The translations under genes and the position numbers were made by a program. A stretch of DNA of 64,000 nucleotides. Origin: Ruminococcus sp. (GTDB lineage Bacteria > Bacillota_A > Clostridia > Oscillospirales > Ruminococcaceae). This document shows, piece after piece, positions 22,945-30,648 of the stretch. Where the stretch lies: NCBI GenBank assembly GCA_017480485.1, contig JAFVAN010000015.1:62001-126000 (forward strand), written 5' to 3'. The notes under the pieces were generated by a model. That model ran no database searches. It saw nothing but the letters and a program-made list of their open reading frames with translations, and had not been told where the DNA came from. Each line of letters begins with the position of its first letter. Position 1 is the first letter of the stretch.

Positions 22945-23958
22945 TCATTCCTCGGCGCTCGTGGTGTCGCCGGCCTCGGTCTCCTCATCGAAGTATACTG
23001 TCACTATAAAGCCGTTTCTGCCGTCGCCGGAGATGTCGCAGATGCGCTCGTTGTTGTTCTCGTCTCTGGGGATAGGGATGTTGGTAGACTTGTCCTCGCT
23101 CTTCTCGACGTAGAACACCGCGTAGCGGGAGCCGTCCTCGCTCTCGAAGCTGAAGGGCGAAGAGAGGCTGTACTGCTTGATAAGATCTATGTACTCCTCC
23201 AGACAGAGGTCGTTGTACATCATTATCTCGGCGTGGGGCTTGCCCACGTATCTGTAATGGCTGGGCACCGCCTCAACGCCCGTGGCGGCCTCCTTGCCGA
23301 CGGGGTAGCGCTCGATGAAGCCGTAGCGGTAGCTGTTGCGGCTGAACCAAGCGTAGTCCCCCTCTCCCGTGAAGGGCGGGTAGGTCTTCTCCTCCTGCAA
23401 GCAGAGCTGGAAGTCCACGGCCAGTGCCGAGTCGTGCTCGAGGCAGGGCTTGGAGCGCTCGTCCTTCGAGGGGGTGTAGAGCTCGTTTATCATAATGGTG
23501 GTGAGACCCGTTTTATCGTGGAAGGCGCAAAGCATCTCGTTCAGGGACGTGAGCATTCTCCTGCTGCCCTGTAAGGAGGTGGTGGTGGCCCAGGCTATCT
23601 GAGCGCCGGACCTGTCGAAAAGATATGTGTAAACGCTGTCAAGGTCCCCGGGGGTGCTGTCGTTGCGGAAGGCGGAATTGAGCAGCACAAGGTCGCCCTC
23701 ACCAAGGGCCTCGGCGTTCCTGACGTTGAAGTAGCTGAAATTCTCTCCCAGGCCCGTGGCCTCGAAGGGGGCGATGGTGGAGGCCTCGCTTTCGGTGCTT
23801 GCGGGCTCGGCAGCGGAGGAGGTGCTTTCCGTGTCCCTCTGGGTCGGCAGCTCGTCGCTGCAGGCGCGGCCTATGGCCAGCACGGTGAGCAGCATCACTG
23901 CCAGCGCCAGCGCTACATTTTTATATCTCAGTCTGCGGAAAACACTGCTGTCGGCCAC
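22945..23958 (-). CDS. VanY-like D,D-carboxypeptidase, membrane-anchored
   Basis: Protein of 337 residues. An N-terminal helix (about 14-30) is followed by a Ser/Thr/Glu linker and a long spacer. A peptidase M15B-like domain occupies about 150-260: CLEHDSALAVDFQL (zinc His and Asp), WFSRNSYRYGFIERYPVGKE and PSHYRYVGKPHAEIM (second zinc His). Such enzymes trim the terminal D-Ala of peptidoglycan stem peptides on the outside of the cell. The first motif is looser than the usual SEHQTGLAVD. The start is the GTG at 23958 after AAGGAGGG. An acidic C-terminal extension of about 80 residues has no known motif. Confidence 0.85.
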   Translation of the reverse strand: MADSSVFRRLRYKNVALALAVMLLTVLAIGRACSDELPTQRDTESTSSAAEPASTESEASTIAPFEATGLGENFSYFNVRNAEALGEGDLVLLNSAFRNDSTPGDLDSVYTYLFDRSGAQIAWATTTSLQGSRRMLTSLNEMLCAFHDKTGLTTIMINELYTPSKDERSKPCLEHDSALAVDFQLCLQEEKTYPPFTGEGDYAWFSRNSYRYGFIERYPVGKEAATGVEAVPSHYRYVGKPHAEIMMYNDLCLEEYIDLIKQYSLSSPFSFESEDGSRYAVFYVEKSEDKSTNIPIPRDENNNERICDISGDGRNGFIVTVYFDEETEAGDTTSAEE

Positions 23959-24008
23959 GTTGCTGCCCTCCTTGATACTATAATTATAGGAAACACTTCT
24001 GCAAGATA

Positions 24009-24037
24009 ATTATAGCACATTCTCGGGCGGCTGTGAA
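24009..24037 (-). promoter_or_regulatory. Sigma-A promoter of the VanY-like gene
   Basis: TTCACA (24032-24037), 17-bp spacer, TATAAT (24009-24014), extended TGTGC before the -10. Confidence 0.75.
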
Positions 24038-24106
24038 CAATTTTTGTCTCTTTTTGTAATTTTCAGCCATTTGCACAAAATGCAGTCCGCGAATTGAACA
24101 ATTTGA

Positions 24107-25420
24107 CTATATGTAGTGTCTGCCTCGCTCCCCTGCCAGCTCGGGGAGGTCCAGCTTGCCGATGAGCTCCAGCTTGCGGTTCAGCTGGCGGGTGCGGGTG
24201 CCGACCAGCTTTTCAAGCTCGCGGTCGGCGTTGTTTATCTGCTTCTGGGCGGCGCGAAGGGCCTCGTCGAACTTGCCGAACTCGGTGCGGACCTCGTTGA
24301 GCACGTTCCAGACCTCGCCGGAGCGCTGCTGGATCTCGAGGGTCTGGAAGCCCATGCGCAGGGAGTTGAGCAGGGCCGACATGGTGGAGGGTCCCGCGAT
24401 ATTCACGCTGTATTTCCTTTGCAGCTCGTCAACTATGCCGCTGTTGACCACCTCGGCATAGAGCCCCTCGAAGGGCAGGAACATGATGGCGAAATTGGTG
24501 GTGTGGGGCGGGGCGATGTACTTTTCCCGGATGTCCTTGGCGCACTTTTTGATGACGTCCGTCAGCTGGCGCTTGGCGGCGGCCACGGCCTCGGGGTCGC
24601 CGGTATCGTAGGCGTCCTGCAGGGCGGCGTAGGTGTCGCCGGGGAACTTGGAGTCGATGGGCAGGTAGACAGTGCTGCCCTTCTCCGCCCCCGGCAGCTT
24701 CACGGCGAACTCGACGTGGTTGCGGCTGCCGGGGACGACGGCTTTTTCGGTGTCGTACTGGTCCCTGGTCAGTATCTCGTCAAGTATTGCCCCCAGCTGT
24801 ATCTCACCCATTATGCCGCGGTTCTTGACGTTGGTGAGCACCCGCTTCAGGTCCCCGACGCCCACGGCGATGCTCTGCATCTCTCCCAGGCCCTTGTAGA
24901 CCTGCTCCAGCCGCTCGCTCACCTGCTTGAAGGACTCGTTGAGCCTGGCGTCCAGCTTTTCGTTGACCGTCTCCTGGATGGCCTCGAGGCGCTTGGAGTT
25001 GGAGGTCTGCATGGCCTCCAGCTGGCGGGTGTTGGCCTCCTGGATGGCCTGCAGGCGGGTGTCAAGGGTTCGGCGTAGGTTCTCCATCTTCTGTTCGTTG
25101 GCGGCCTCCAGAGTGGCAAAGCGCTTTTCCAGCATCCCCAGCCGCTCGGTGAGGCCCGTGTTCAGGTCCTCCAGCTTTTCACGCTGCTGGGCGGCGCCGG
25201 CGGTCTGGGCGTTGGTCACCATGCCCCCGAGGCCCGAGAGCCCCGACTGTATGCTGCCGCTGAGCTCCCGGCGAAGCTCGCTCTGCTCCCTCCTAAAGCT
25301 CTCGCTGAGCCTGTCGGCGGTCTCCTGAAAGCCGCGCTCCTGCCGCGAGAACAGCTTAACACAGATCACCGCCAGCAGCACGGCCTCGATAAGAACTGCT
25401 GCAAGAATCACTGCTTCCAT
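24107..25420 (-). CDS. rmuC: DNA recombination protein RmuC
   Basis: Protein of 437 residues. An N-terminal helix (3-22) anchors it to the membrane. A long coiled coil (about 30-190) follows, rich in Glu, Gln, Arg and Leu with repeated RLEAIQE-like heptads. The RmuC nuclease-like core (about 195-380) contains NRGIMGEIQLGAILDEIL, AVVPGSRNHVEFAVKLPG, VYLPIDSKFPGDTY and NFAIMFLPFEGLYAEV. RmuC limits inverted-repeat recombination in E. coli, which is notable here given the many palindromes. The ATG at 25420 is preceded by GGGGAGTG. Monocistronic. Confidence 0.95.
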   Translation of the reverse strand: MEAVILAAVLIEAVLLAVICVKLFSRQERGFQETADRLSESFRREQSELRRELSGSIQSGLSGLGGMVTNAQTAGAAQQREKLEDLNTGLTERLGMLEKRFATLEAANEQKMENLRRTLDTRLQAIQEANTRQLEAMQTSNSKRLEAIQETVNEKLDARLNESFKQVSERLEQVYKGLGEMQSIAVGVGDLKRVLTNVKNRGIMGEIQLGAILDEILTRDQYDTEKAVVPGSRNHVEFAVKLPGAEKGSTVYLPIDSKFPGDTYAALQDAYDTGDPEAVAAAKRQLTDVIKKCAKDIREKYIAPPHTTNFAIMFLPFEGLYAEVVNSGIVDELQRKYSVNIAGPSTMSALLNSLRMGFQTLEIQQRSGEVWNVLNEVRTEFGKFDEALRAAQKQINNADRELEKLVGTRTRQLNRKLELIGKLDLPELAGERGRHYI

Positions 25421-25445
25421 AATATGCACTCCCCTTTCTTCTGTT

Positions 25446-25474
25446 ATTATAGCACAGCGGAAGGGGGATTTCAA
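25446..25474 (-). promoter_or_regulatory. Sigma-A promoter of rmuC
   Basis: TTGAAA (25469-25474), 17-bp spacer, TATAAT (25446-25451), extended TGTGC. Confidence 0.82.
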
Positions 25475-25512
25475 GAGCTATAAGTCCGTTTTTCGGGACT
25501 AATGCCCGATAA

Positions 25513-25555
25513 GCAAAAAAACAGCACCTCACCCTCGGGGGCGAGATACTGTTAT
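25513..25555. repeat. Degenerate family-1 palindrome
   Basis: AAAAAAACAGCACCTCACCC pairs imperfectly with GGGGCGAGATACTGTT. It lies downstream of the GGDEF remnant, between it and the rmuC promoter. Confidence 0.6.
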
Positions 25556-25578
25556 CAGCTCTTTGCGGCTGCGCAGCC

Positions 25579-26079
25579 TTAACGCTGGCGACGGTCGTGA
25601 CCTTTTTGCCGATAGTAGGCAGATTTGTCCTGATACATCTGCTTGTCGGCTGCACGATAAAGCTCTTCTGTAGAAAGGCCCGTGCAGTCGGAGCGGCAGA
25701 CCGCGCCTGCGGAAAGATGCACTTCCCCGACAAGCCTGCCCGTATGCTTTTCGGAATGCTCCTTCATCAGCTTTATCTTCTCCGTCATCTCATCCGAGCT
25801 GCCGAATGTGATCAGTGCAAATTCGTCTCCGCCCATTCTGGCCAAGGTCACGGCATCTCCGAATGCTTTTCTTACAAACCCGGTGACTGCAAATCCGACA
25901 AAAAGTATGACCGAGGTCACGGTCATCAGCGTCGAATGCTTGATAATGTTCATTATGAGCATTATTCCTGATGATATACATACGATAACAGACATAGCTA
26001 TGTTCTTGCCGTTCTGCCAGCTGTTATTACCCTCGACCTTCATCGAGAGGACCTTGATTAGGTTTCTGGTCCTGTTCAT
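25579..26079 (-). pseudogene. GGDEF-domain remnant with membrane segment; internal deletion
   Basis: Frame of 166 codons. Two hydrophobic helices (about 28-46 and 50-68) run directly into FGDAVTLARMGGDEFALITF and the rest of a GGDEF (diguanylate cyclase) domain, with LSAGAV and ELYRAADKQMYQDK near the end. A normal domain has about 60 residues before GGDEF (the DxLTGLxNRR start and the DxDxFKxxND metal site); these are missing, apparently by an in-frame deletion joining the helix region to the FGD segment. It therefore cannot make cyclic di-GMP by the known mechanism. It is less GC-rich than its neighbours. It is either a decayed gene or a signalling-dead protein. Confidence 0.7.
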
Positions 26080-26155
26080 AGCACACCAACTTGTCTGTTT
26101 TTGGAGCTTTGTTTATGGCAAACCGCCGGGCACGCGGAGATCAATTTTTGATCTC

Positions 26156-26292
26156 CAGAGGTTAGAGGTTAGAGGTGAGAGGTGAGATATGGCGTGCAGA
26201 GGCGTTAGCCGCGGGTCGTGCGGTGTTGCCTTAATTATTTGTCCGCTTTGCGGACACCTTCTCTAACCTCTAACATCTAATTTCTAATCTCT
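26156..26292. repeat. Family-2 intergenic element, copy A
   Basis: Left side: tandem 7-mers of the TTAGAGG/TGAGAGG type (26158-26187). Centre: TTTGTCCGC-TTT-GCGGACACCTT (26238-26260). Right side: the inverse CCTCTAA/CATCTAA/CTAATCTC words (26263-26292). It lies between asnA and the GGDEF remnant. No gene is seen in 26080-26327. Confidence 0.85.
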
Positions 26293-26327
26293 CGGAAATT
26301 AATTTCCGTGCGGTGCTGCCCTGATGA

Positions 26328-27341
26328 TCACAGCAGGATTATATTGTTCTTTGCGCACTGATCCCGCATATCCTCGGGCCATACGGAGGACTGGACCTCG
26401 CCGATATGGGCCTTTTCCAGCAGCAGCATACAGAGCCTGGACTGGCCTATGCCGCCGCCGATGGTCAGGGGCAGCTTGCCCTCGGCTATCATTTTGTGAT
26501 AGTCAAAGCGCATCCTGTCCTCGGCGCCCGCCTCCTTCAGCTGGGCCGCAAGAGAGGTCTCGTCCACTCTTATGCCCATGGAGGATATCTCGATGGCGTT
26601 GTCAAGGGTCTGGTCCCAGAACAGCAGGTCGCCGTTGAGGCTCCAGTCGTCGTAGTCGGGGGCGCGTCCGTCGTGGGGCTTGCCGCTTTTCAGCTTGCCG
26701 CCGATCTGCATAATGAACACGGTGCCGTGGGTCTTGCAGACGAGCCGCTCCCGCTCCTTGGGGGTGCTGTCGGGATACATATCCTCCAGCTCCTGAGAGG
26801 TGATGAAATACACCTTGTCGCTTATAGGCTGCTTCAATGCGGGATAGCGCAAGCTCACCTTGCGCTTTGTGAAGGCGATGGCCTTAACGATGGACTCGAC
26901 GGTCTTTTTGAGGTAATCGAAATTCCTGTCTCCCCGCTCGATGACCTTTTCCCAATCCCACTGGTCAACGAAGATCGAGTGGACGTTGTCAACGTCGTCG
27001 TCCCGCCTGATGGCGTTCATGTCGGTGTAGATGCCCTCGCCGAAATGATAGCCGTAGCGGTAGAGGGCCATCCTTTTCCACTTTGCAAGGCTCTGCACCA
27101 CCTCGGCGCTGCCGCCGTCGATCTCCCTGATGGAGAACTCCACCTTGCGCTCAACGCCGTTAAGGTCGTCGTTGATGCCGCTCTCCTTGGTGACGATGAG
27201 GGGTGCGGTGACCCGGTCAAGGGTAAGGGCAAAGGACAGCGCCTGCTGAAAGACGTCCTTGATATACTTGATGGCGTGCTGGGTCTCCCTGAGAGTCAGC
27301 ACCGACTGATAATACTTTGGCAGATAAAGTCCCTTTGACAT
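26328..27341 (-). CDS. asnA: Aspartate-ammonia ligase (asparagine synthetase A)
   Basis: Makes asparagine from aspartate, ammonia and ATP in the cytoplasm, structurally a class-II aminoacyl-tRNA-synthetase relative. The 337 residues match the family length (about 330). Motifs: RETQHAIKYIKDVFQ, VTKESGINDDLNGVERKV near residue 50, FGEGIYTDMNAIRRDD, IFVDQWDWEKVI and a terminal IGGGIGQSRLCM. The ATG at 27341 follows AAGGGGGG. It is the second gene of asnS-asnA, 17 bp after asnS, and should be switched on by uncharged tRNA-Asn through the upstream T-box. Confidence 0.96.
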   Translation of the reverse strand: MSKGLYLPKYYQSVLTLRETQHAIKYIKDVFQQALSFALTLDRVTAPLIVTKESGINDDLNGVERKVEFSIREIDGGSAEVVQSLAKWKRMALYRYGYHFGEGIYTDMNAIRRDDDVDNVHSIFVDQWDWEKVIERGDRNFDYLKKTVESIVKAIAFTKRKVSLRYPALKQPISDKVYFITSQELEDMYPDSTPKERERLVCKTHGTVFIMQIGGKLKSGKPHDGRAPDYDDWSLNGDLLFWDQTLDNAIEISSMGIRVDETSLAAQLKEAGAEDRMRFDYHKMIAEGKLPLTIGGGIGQSRLCMLLLEKAHIGEVQSSVWPEDMRDQCAKNNIILL

Positions 27342-27358
27342 ATTGGTTCCCCCTTATA

Positions 27359-28729
27359 TCATCTTATGTTTCCGACAGTCCTCGGGTAGAGGATGACGTC
27401 TCTTATGTTGCTGATGCCGGTAACGTACATCACCAGCCGCTCGAAGCCGAGGCCGAAGCCGCCGTGGGGCACAGAGCCGTATTTTCTCAGGTCAAGGTAA
27501 TCGGCATAGGGCTCAAGGTTCATGCCGCGCTCGTTCATTGCCGCAAGCAGCTTGTCGTAGTCGGCCTCACGCTCGCTTCCGCCGATGATCTCGCCGACGC
27601 CGGGTACCAGAAGGTCAACTGCCGCAACGGTCTTGCCGTCGGGGTTCTGCTTCATGTAGAAGGATTTGATCTCCTTGGGGTAATCGGTGACGAATACTGC
27701 CTTCTTGAAGACCTTCTCGGCGATGTAGCGCTCGTGCTCGGTCTGCAGGTCACAGCCCCACTCAACGGGGTACTGGAATTCCTCTCCGGACTTTTTCAAG
27801 AGCTCGATGGCCTCGGTATAGGTAACGGTGCCGAAGTCGTGGGAGATGAGGTCTTTGAGCCTTTCCACAAGGCCGTTCTCAAAGTGCTTGTCGAAGAACT
27901 CCATCTCGTCGGGGCAGGTGTCGAGGACTGTGCCGATGACGTGCTTTATCATATCCTCGGCGACCTCCATAACATCCGGGAGCTCGGCAAAGGCTATCTC
28001 GGGCTCAACGTGCCAGAACTCTGCAAGGTGCTTGGGGGTGTTGCTGTTCTCGGCCCGGAAGGAGGGTCCGAAGGTATAGATCTTGCCCAAGGCCATGGCT
28101 GCGGTCTCGCCCTCCAGCTGTCCCGAAACGCTGAGGCCTGCTCTCTTGCCGAAGAAATCAGAAGCGTAGTAGTCCTCCTCGGTCTTGCAGTCGGGGGCGT
28201 AGCCCACTGTGGTGACCTGGAACATCTCTCCTGCGCCCTCGCAGTCGCTGGCGGTGATGAGGGGGGTATTGATGTAAACATAGCCCCTGTCCTGATAATA
28301 CTTGTGTATTGCCTGAGCCAGCACAGAACGGACTCTCAGCACGGCGTTGAAGGTGTTGGTCCTGCCGCGAAGGTGGGGCATGGTGCGCAGGAACTCGAGG
28401 GTGTGGCGCTTCTTTTGCAGGGGGTACTCGGCGGGGCAGGTGCCGATGACGGTGATCTCTGCAGCATTGATCTCGGGGGCGCCCTGTCTGCCCTCTACGA
28501 CGGTGCCTGTTACTTTAAGGGATGTACCCAGATGCAGTGCGTCCTCATAGTCGATGTCCTGTGCCTTGTCGATAACTATTTGCAGGTGCTTGAGGGATGT
28601 GCCGTCGTTGAGCTCGATAAAGGCCACGTTCTTGGAATTACGGGCGGTCCTCACCCAGCCGCAGACTGTGACGCTCTTTCCCACCAGCTCTGCCGAGCGG
28701 AATACCTCGATGATGTCAGTGTGTTTCAT
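27359..28729 (-). CDS. asnS: Asparaginyl-tRNA synthetase
   Basis: Charges tRNA-Asn. The 456 residues hold an N-terminal OB-fold anticodon-binding domain (about 12-105, VTVCGWVRTARNSKNVAFIELNDG) and a class-II catalytic domain: motif 2 GPSFRAENSNTPKHLAEFWHVEPE near 225, and motif 3 GGFGLGFERLVMYVTG near 425. The ATG at 28729 follows AAAGGAG; a longer frame would read into the T-box terminator. First gene of the asnS-asnA operon. Confidence 0.97.
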   Translation of the reverse strand: MKHTDIIEVFRSAELVGKSVTVCGWVRTARNSKNVAFIELNDGTSLKHLQIVIDKAQDIDYEDALHLGTSLKVTGTVVEGRQGAPEINAAEITVIGTCPAEYPLQKKRHTLEFLRTMPHLRGRTNTFNAVLRVRSVLAQAIHKYYQDRGYVYINTPLITASDCEGAGEMFQVTTVGYAPDCKTEEDYYASDFFGKRAGLSVSGQLEGETAAMALGKIYTFGPSFRAENSNTPKHLAEFWHVEPEIAFAELPDVMEVAEDMIKHVIGTVLDTCPDEMEFFDKHFENGLVERLKDLISHDFGTVTYTEAIELLKKSGEEFQYPVEWGCDLQTEHERYIAEKVFKKAVFVTDYPKEIKSFYMKQNPDGKTVAAVDLLVPGVGEIIGGSEREADYDKLLAAMNERGMNLEPYADYLDLRKYGSVPHGGFGLGFERLVMYVTGISNIRDVILYPRTVGNIR

Positions 28730-28772
28730 GTTAGACAGCTCCTTTATAGTAGGTTCGGGTTTCGGGGCAAAT

Positions 28773-29022
28773 AAAAAACGCCCCATATCTGAATGATACA
28801 GGACGAGAGACTAAGCTTCCGTGGTGCCACCTGAATTGCCGCTGTGCGGCCGCTCTTGTCTGCTTAACGCGCAGTGACGTCGCACCTACTTGCAGCTGCG
28901 GGCTGCTTTTGGCTTGCTGCTCGGGGGTGTTATTCACTTGGGCTCTGCTGCGCGGCTCTCACCCTGCCCGCGCTCTCTTTGAACGAATTCCCGAGCTACT
29001 TCTCCCCGTCATGGCATTTGTA
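28773..29022 (-). promoter_or_regulatory. T-box riboswitch, tRNA-Asn specific
   Basis: Leader of about 250 bases in front of asnS-asnA. The minus strand shows the T-box sequence AGGTGGCACCACGG (28832-28819). It is followed by a terminator stem CGTCCTGTATC/GATATGGGGCG (28805-28779) and TTTTTT. The T-box sequence and the 5' arm of the terminator can form the competing antiterminator. A specifier-loop candidate AGTGAATAACA contains the Asn codon AAC at 28931-28929, matching the downstream genes. Uncharged tRNA-Asn should allow read-through. Confidence 0.93.
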
Positions 29023-29029
29023 CATTTAT

Positions 29030-29058
29030 ATTTTAGCACGCCTTTGCTAATTTGTCAA
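29030..29058 (-). promoter_or_regulatory. Sigma-A promoter of the asnS-asnA operon
   Basis: TTGACA (29053-29058), 17-bp spacer, TAAAAT (29030-29035), extended CGTGC before the -10. Confidence 0.85.
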
Positions 29059-29121
29059 GCCGTACATTTCCGAGAAGCAAGAACTCTTTGCTCTCCGCCG
29101 CTGCGCGGTGGAGAGCGTAGT

Positions 29122-29164
29122 GTCCGAAAGGTATCTCCCCCTGCGGGGGAGATACCTTTCGGAC
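29122..29164. repeat. Family-1 palindrome
   Basis: GTCCGAAAGGTATCTCCCCC pairs with GGGGGAGATACCTTTCGGAC around a short loop. It lies downstream of the TraX-like gene (minus). Confidence 0.85.
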
Positions 29165-29177
29165 CGAATATTACATA

Positions 29178-29906
29178 TTACAGCCTCATTTTAATTGCCC
29201 AGAGGGCTGCAAGGTGCAGGGGGTAGAAAATATAGAACACCCACTTGTTGACGGGGGCGCGGCTGCCTGCCTCGCCGTTGTAGCAGAGGAGGACGGGTAT
29301 TGCAAGGAACATCCCCGCCTGCCAGAGCTCGCCGTACCAGTGATAGCCGTTCATCCCGAGGAAGGCAGCGGCGCTCACCACCTGTATGGCGCAAACGATG
29401 GCAAAGGCCTTGAGCTGGGCTTTTCTGTCCTCGCGGAAGTGATAGAACAGCCAAGCCATAAAGGGCCCGGTCACGCCCCAGTCGCAGCAGAAGGTGGCCA
29501 TTATCAGGGCAAAGACCACAACGGTGTTCTCGGCGTGGTCCTTGATGCCCTCAGCGGCGGCGAGCATGAGGAAGGTGACAAACAGTGTTATGATAACGTT
29601 GAAGTCCGGCTTTAGCAGGGAGTTATAGTGCAGCAGGGCGTATGGCACCTGAGATACCAGCCCGAAGCACAGCAGCCTAAGGGCGTATTTTTTCCGAGAG
29701 GAGGTGTACCTGAAGCCCTCGGCCAAGAAGAAAAACATTATGGGCGCCGTGAGCCTGCCGATCACCCGCATGACGGAATAGAGGGCCACCCGCCCAAGGC
29801 CCGCCTTGTCTATCCCCGAGGAGAGAAAGGTCATTGCGATATGATCTATGAGCATCGCCGCGATGGCGATATATTTGATCTTGTTTCGGCTAAGGCCTTT
29901 CATCAT
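29178..29906 (-). CDS. TraX-like polytopic membrane protein
   Basis: Protein of 242 residues with about seven hydrophobic helices. It carries family signatures: IAIAAMLIDHIAMTF near the start, GRLTAPIMFFFLAEGFRYT near 50-68, and PVNKWVFYIFYPLHLAALW at the end. TraX was first described as the F-pilin acetylase, but chromosomal homologues in Firmicutes are acyltransferase-like proteins of unknown substrate; no conjugation genes are present here. Two adjacent ATGs (29906, 29903) follow GGAGGTGG, and the second has the better spacing. Confidence 0.88.
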   Translation of the reverse strand: MMKGLSRNKIKYIAIAAMLIDHIAMTFLSSGIDKAGLGRVALYSVMRVIGRLTAPIMFFFLAEGFRYTSSRKKYALRLLCFGLVSQVPYALLHYNSLLKPDFNVIITLFVTFLMLAAAEGIKDHAENTVVVFALIMATFCCDWGVTGPFMAWLFYHFREDRKAQLKAFAIVCAIQVVSAAAFLGMNGYHWYGELWQAGMFLAIPVLLCYNGEAGSRAPVNKWVFYIFYPLHLAALWAIKMRL

Positions 29907-29982
29907 TCCACCTCCGCGGGAGTGCCCCGCATTTCGGACAATTCTTCACACAACGGCCTCCTTTGGGGTTCTGGCTTTTTTC

Positions 29983-30516
29983 TCAGAGCCCTAAAATGAT
30001 CTCCAAAGCTTCATTGACGATCGTTTCAAGCTCCTTCACTCCATTGATCACATGATCGGAATCCGGTAAAATATCTTTAAGCATCTGAACATAACAATCT
30101 CTTGCAGAATTCAGATATGTATCCATTTCTTTGCGGATATCATCAGCAGAAGCCTCTTTCATGTCTCTGAGCACTCTTCTCGCCATTGCGATGTCTAACG
30201 GCGTATCAATAAAAATACAGCAATCCAGATAGTCCTTCATCATTATATTCTGATATGCAAAGGGGTAATCCAGCAGCAGATAATCGTATTCGCCGCTGTT
30301 GATGATCCTTTCGACATCTGCTTTTAGCGGCGATAGGTCCCATACATTATAGAATTCTTCACTCTTCGAGACCCATTGGGTAAAGTCATCGGGTCCTCCG
30401 TCGAATTCGTAGTCATCAAAGTGAAGCGATGCTGTTCTTGGCAGTCTGGCTTTTATTGCGTTTACGACTGTTGTTTTTCCGCCTGCTGTGACGGCTCCGA
30501 TAGCTATTATTTTCAT
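29983..30516 (-). CDS. P-loop nucleoside-kinase-like protein
   Basis: Protein of 177 residues. It begins MKIIAIGAVTAGGKTTVVNA, a Walker A at residues 7-15, then FDDYEFDGGPDDF near 33, typical of uridine-kinase-like enzymes, YDYLLLDYPFAYQN (Walker B-like) near 80 and a lid region with ARRVLRDMKE near 112. The phosphate acceptor is unknown. The gene is clearly poorer in GC than its neighbours, with more AT-ending codons, suggesting acquisition from another genome. The ATG at 30516 follows GAGGAG. Confidence 0.82.
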   Translation of the reverse strand: MKIIAIGAVTAGGKTTVVNAIKARLPRTASLHFDDYEFDGGPDDFTQWVSKSEEFYNVWDLSPLKADVERIINSGEYDYLLLDYPFAYQNIMMKDYLDCCIFIDTPLDIAMARRVLRDMKEASADDIRKEMDTYLNSARDCYVQMLKDILPDSDHVINGVKELETIVNEALEIILGL

Positions 30517-30546
30517 TGTCTGCTCCTCTGGATTCTGATTTTTCTT

Positions 30547-30576
30547 ATTATATCACAGCGGCGGCGGCGTTGTCAA
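30547..30576 (-). promoter_or_regulatory. Sigma-A promoter of the P-loop kinase gene
   Basis: TTGACA (30571-30576), 18-bp spacer, TATAAT (30547-30552), extended -10 GTGATATAAT. Confidence 0.82.
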
Positions 30577-30600
30577 CTTGAAGCGCCATAAACAAAAAAC

Positions 30601-30641
30601 ACAAAAGGCCCGAGGGCTCCTTTGGTTAAGGGGCCTTCGGG
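30601..30641 (-). terminator. Terminator of the ABC exporter operon
   Basis: GCCCGAA and GGCCCCTT on the minus strand pair with AAGGAGCC and TCGGGC; followed by TTTTGTGTTTTTT. It lies just after the 30649 stop. Confidence 0.85.
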
Positions 30642-30648
30642 CATGGGG

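Noticed and set aside
29178..29906. TraX-like gene taken as evidence for a conjugative element
   Set aside because: No relaxase, type IV secretion, integrase or attachment sites are present; chromosomal TraX-like proteins are common in Firmicutes.
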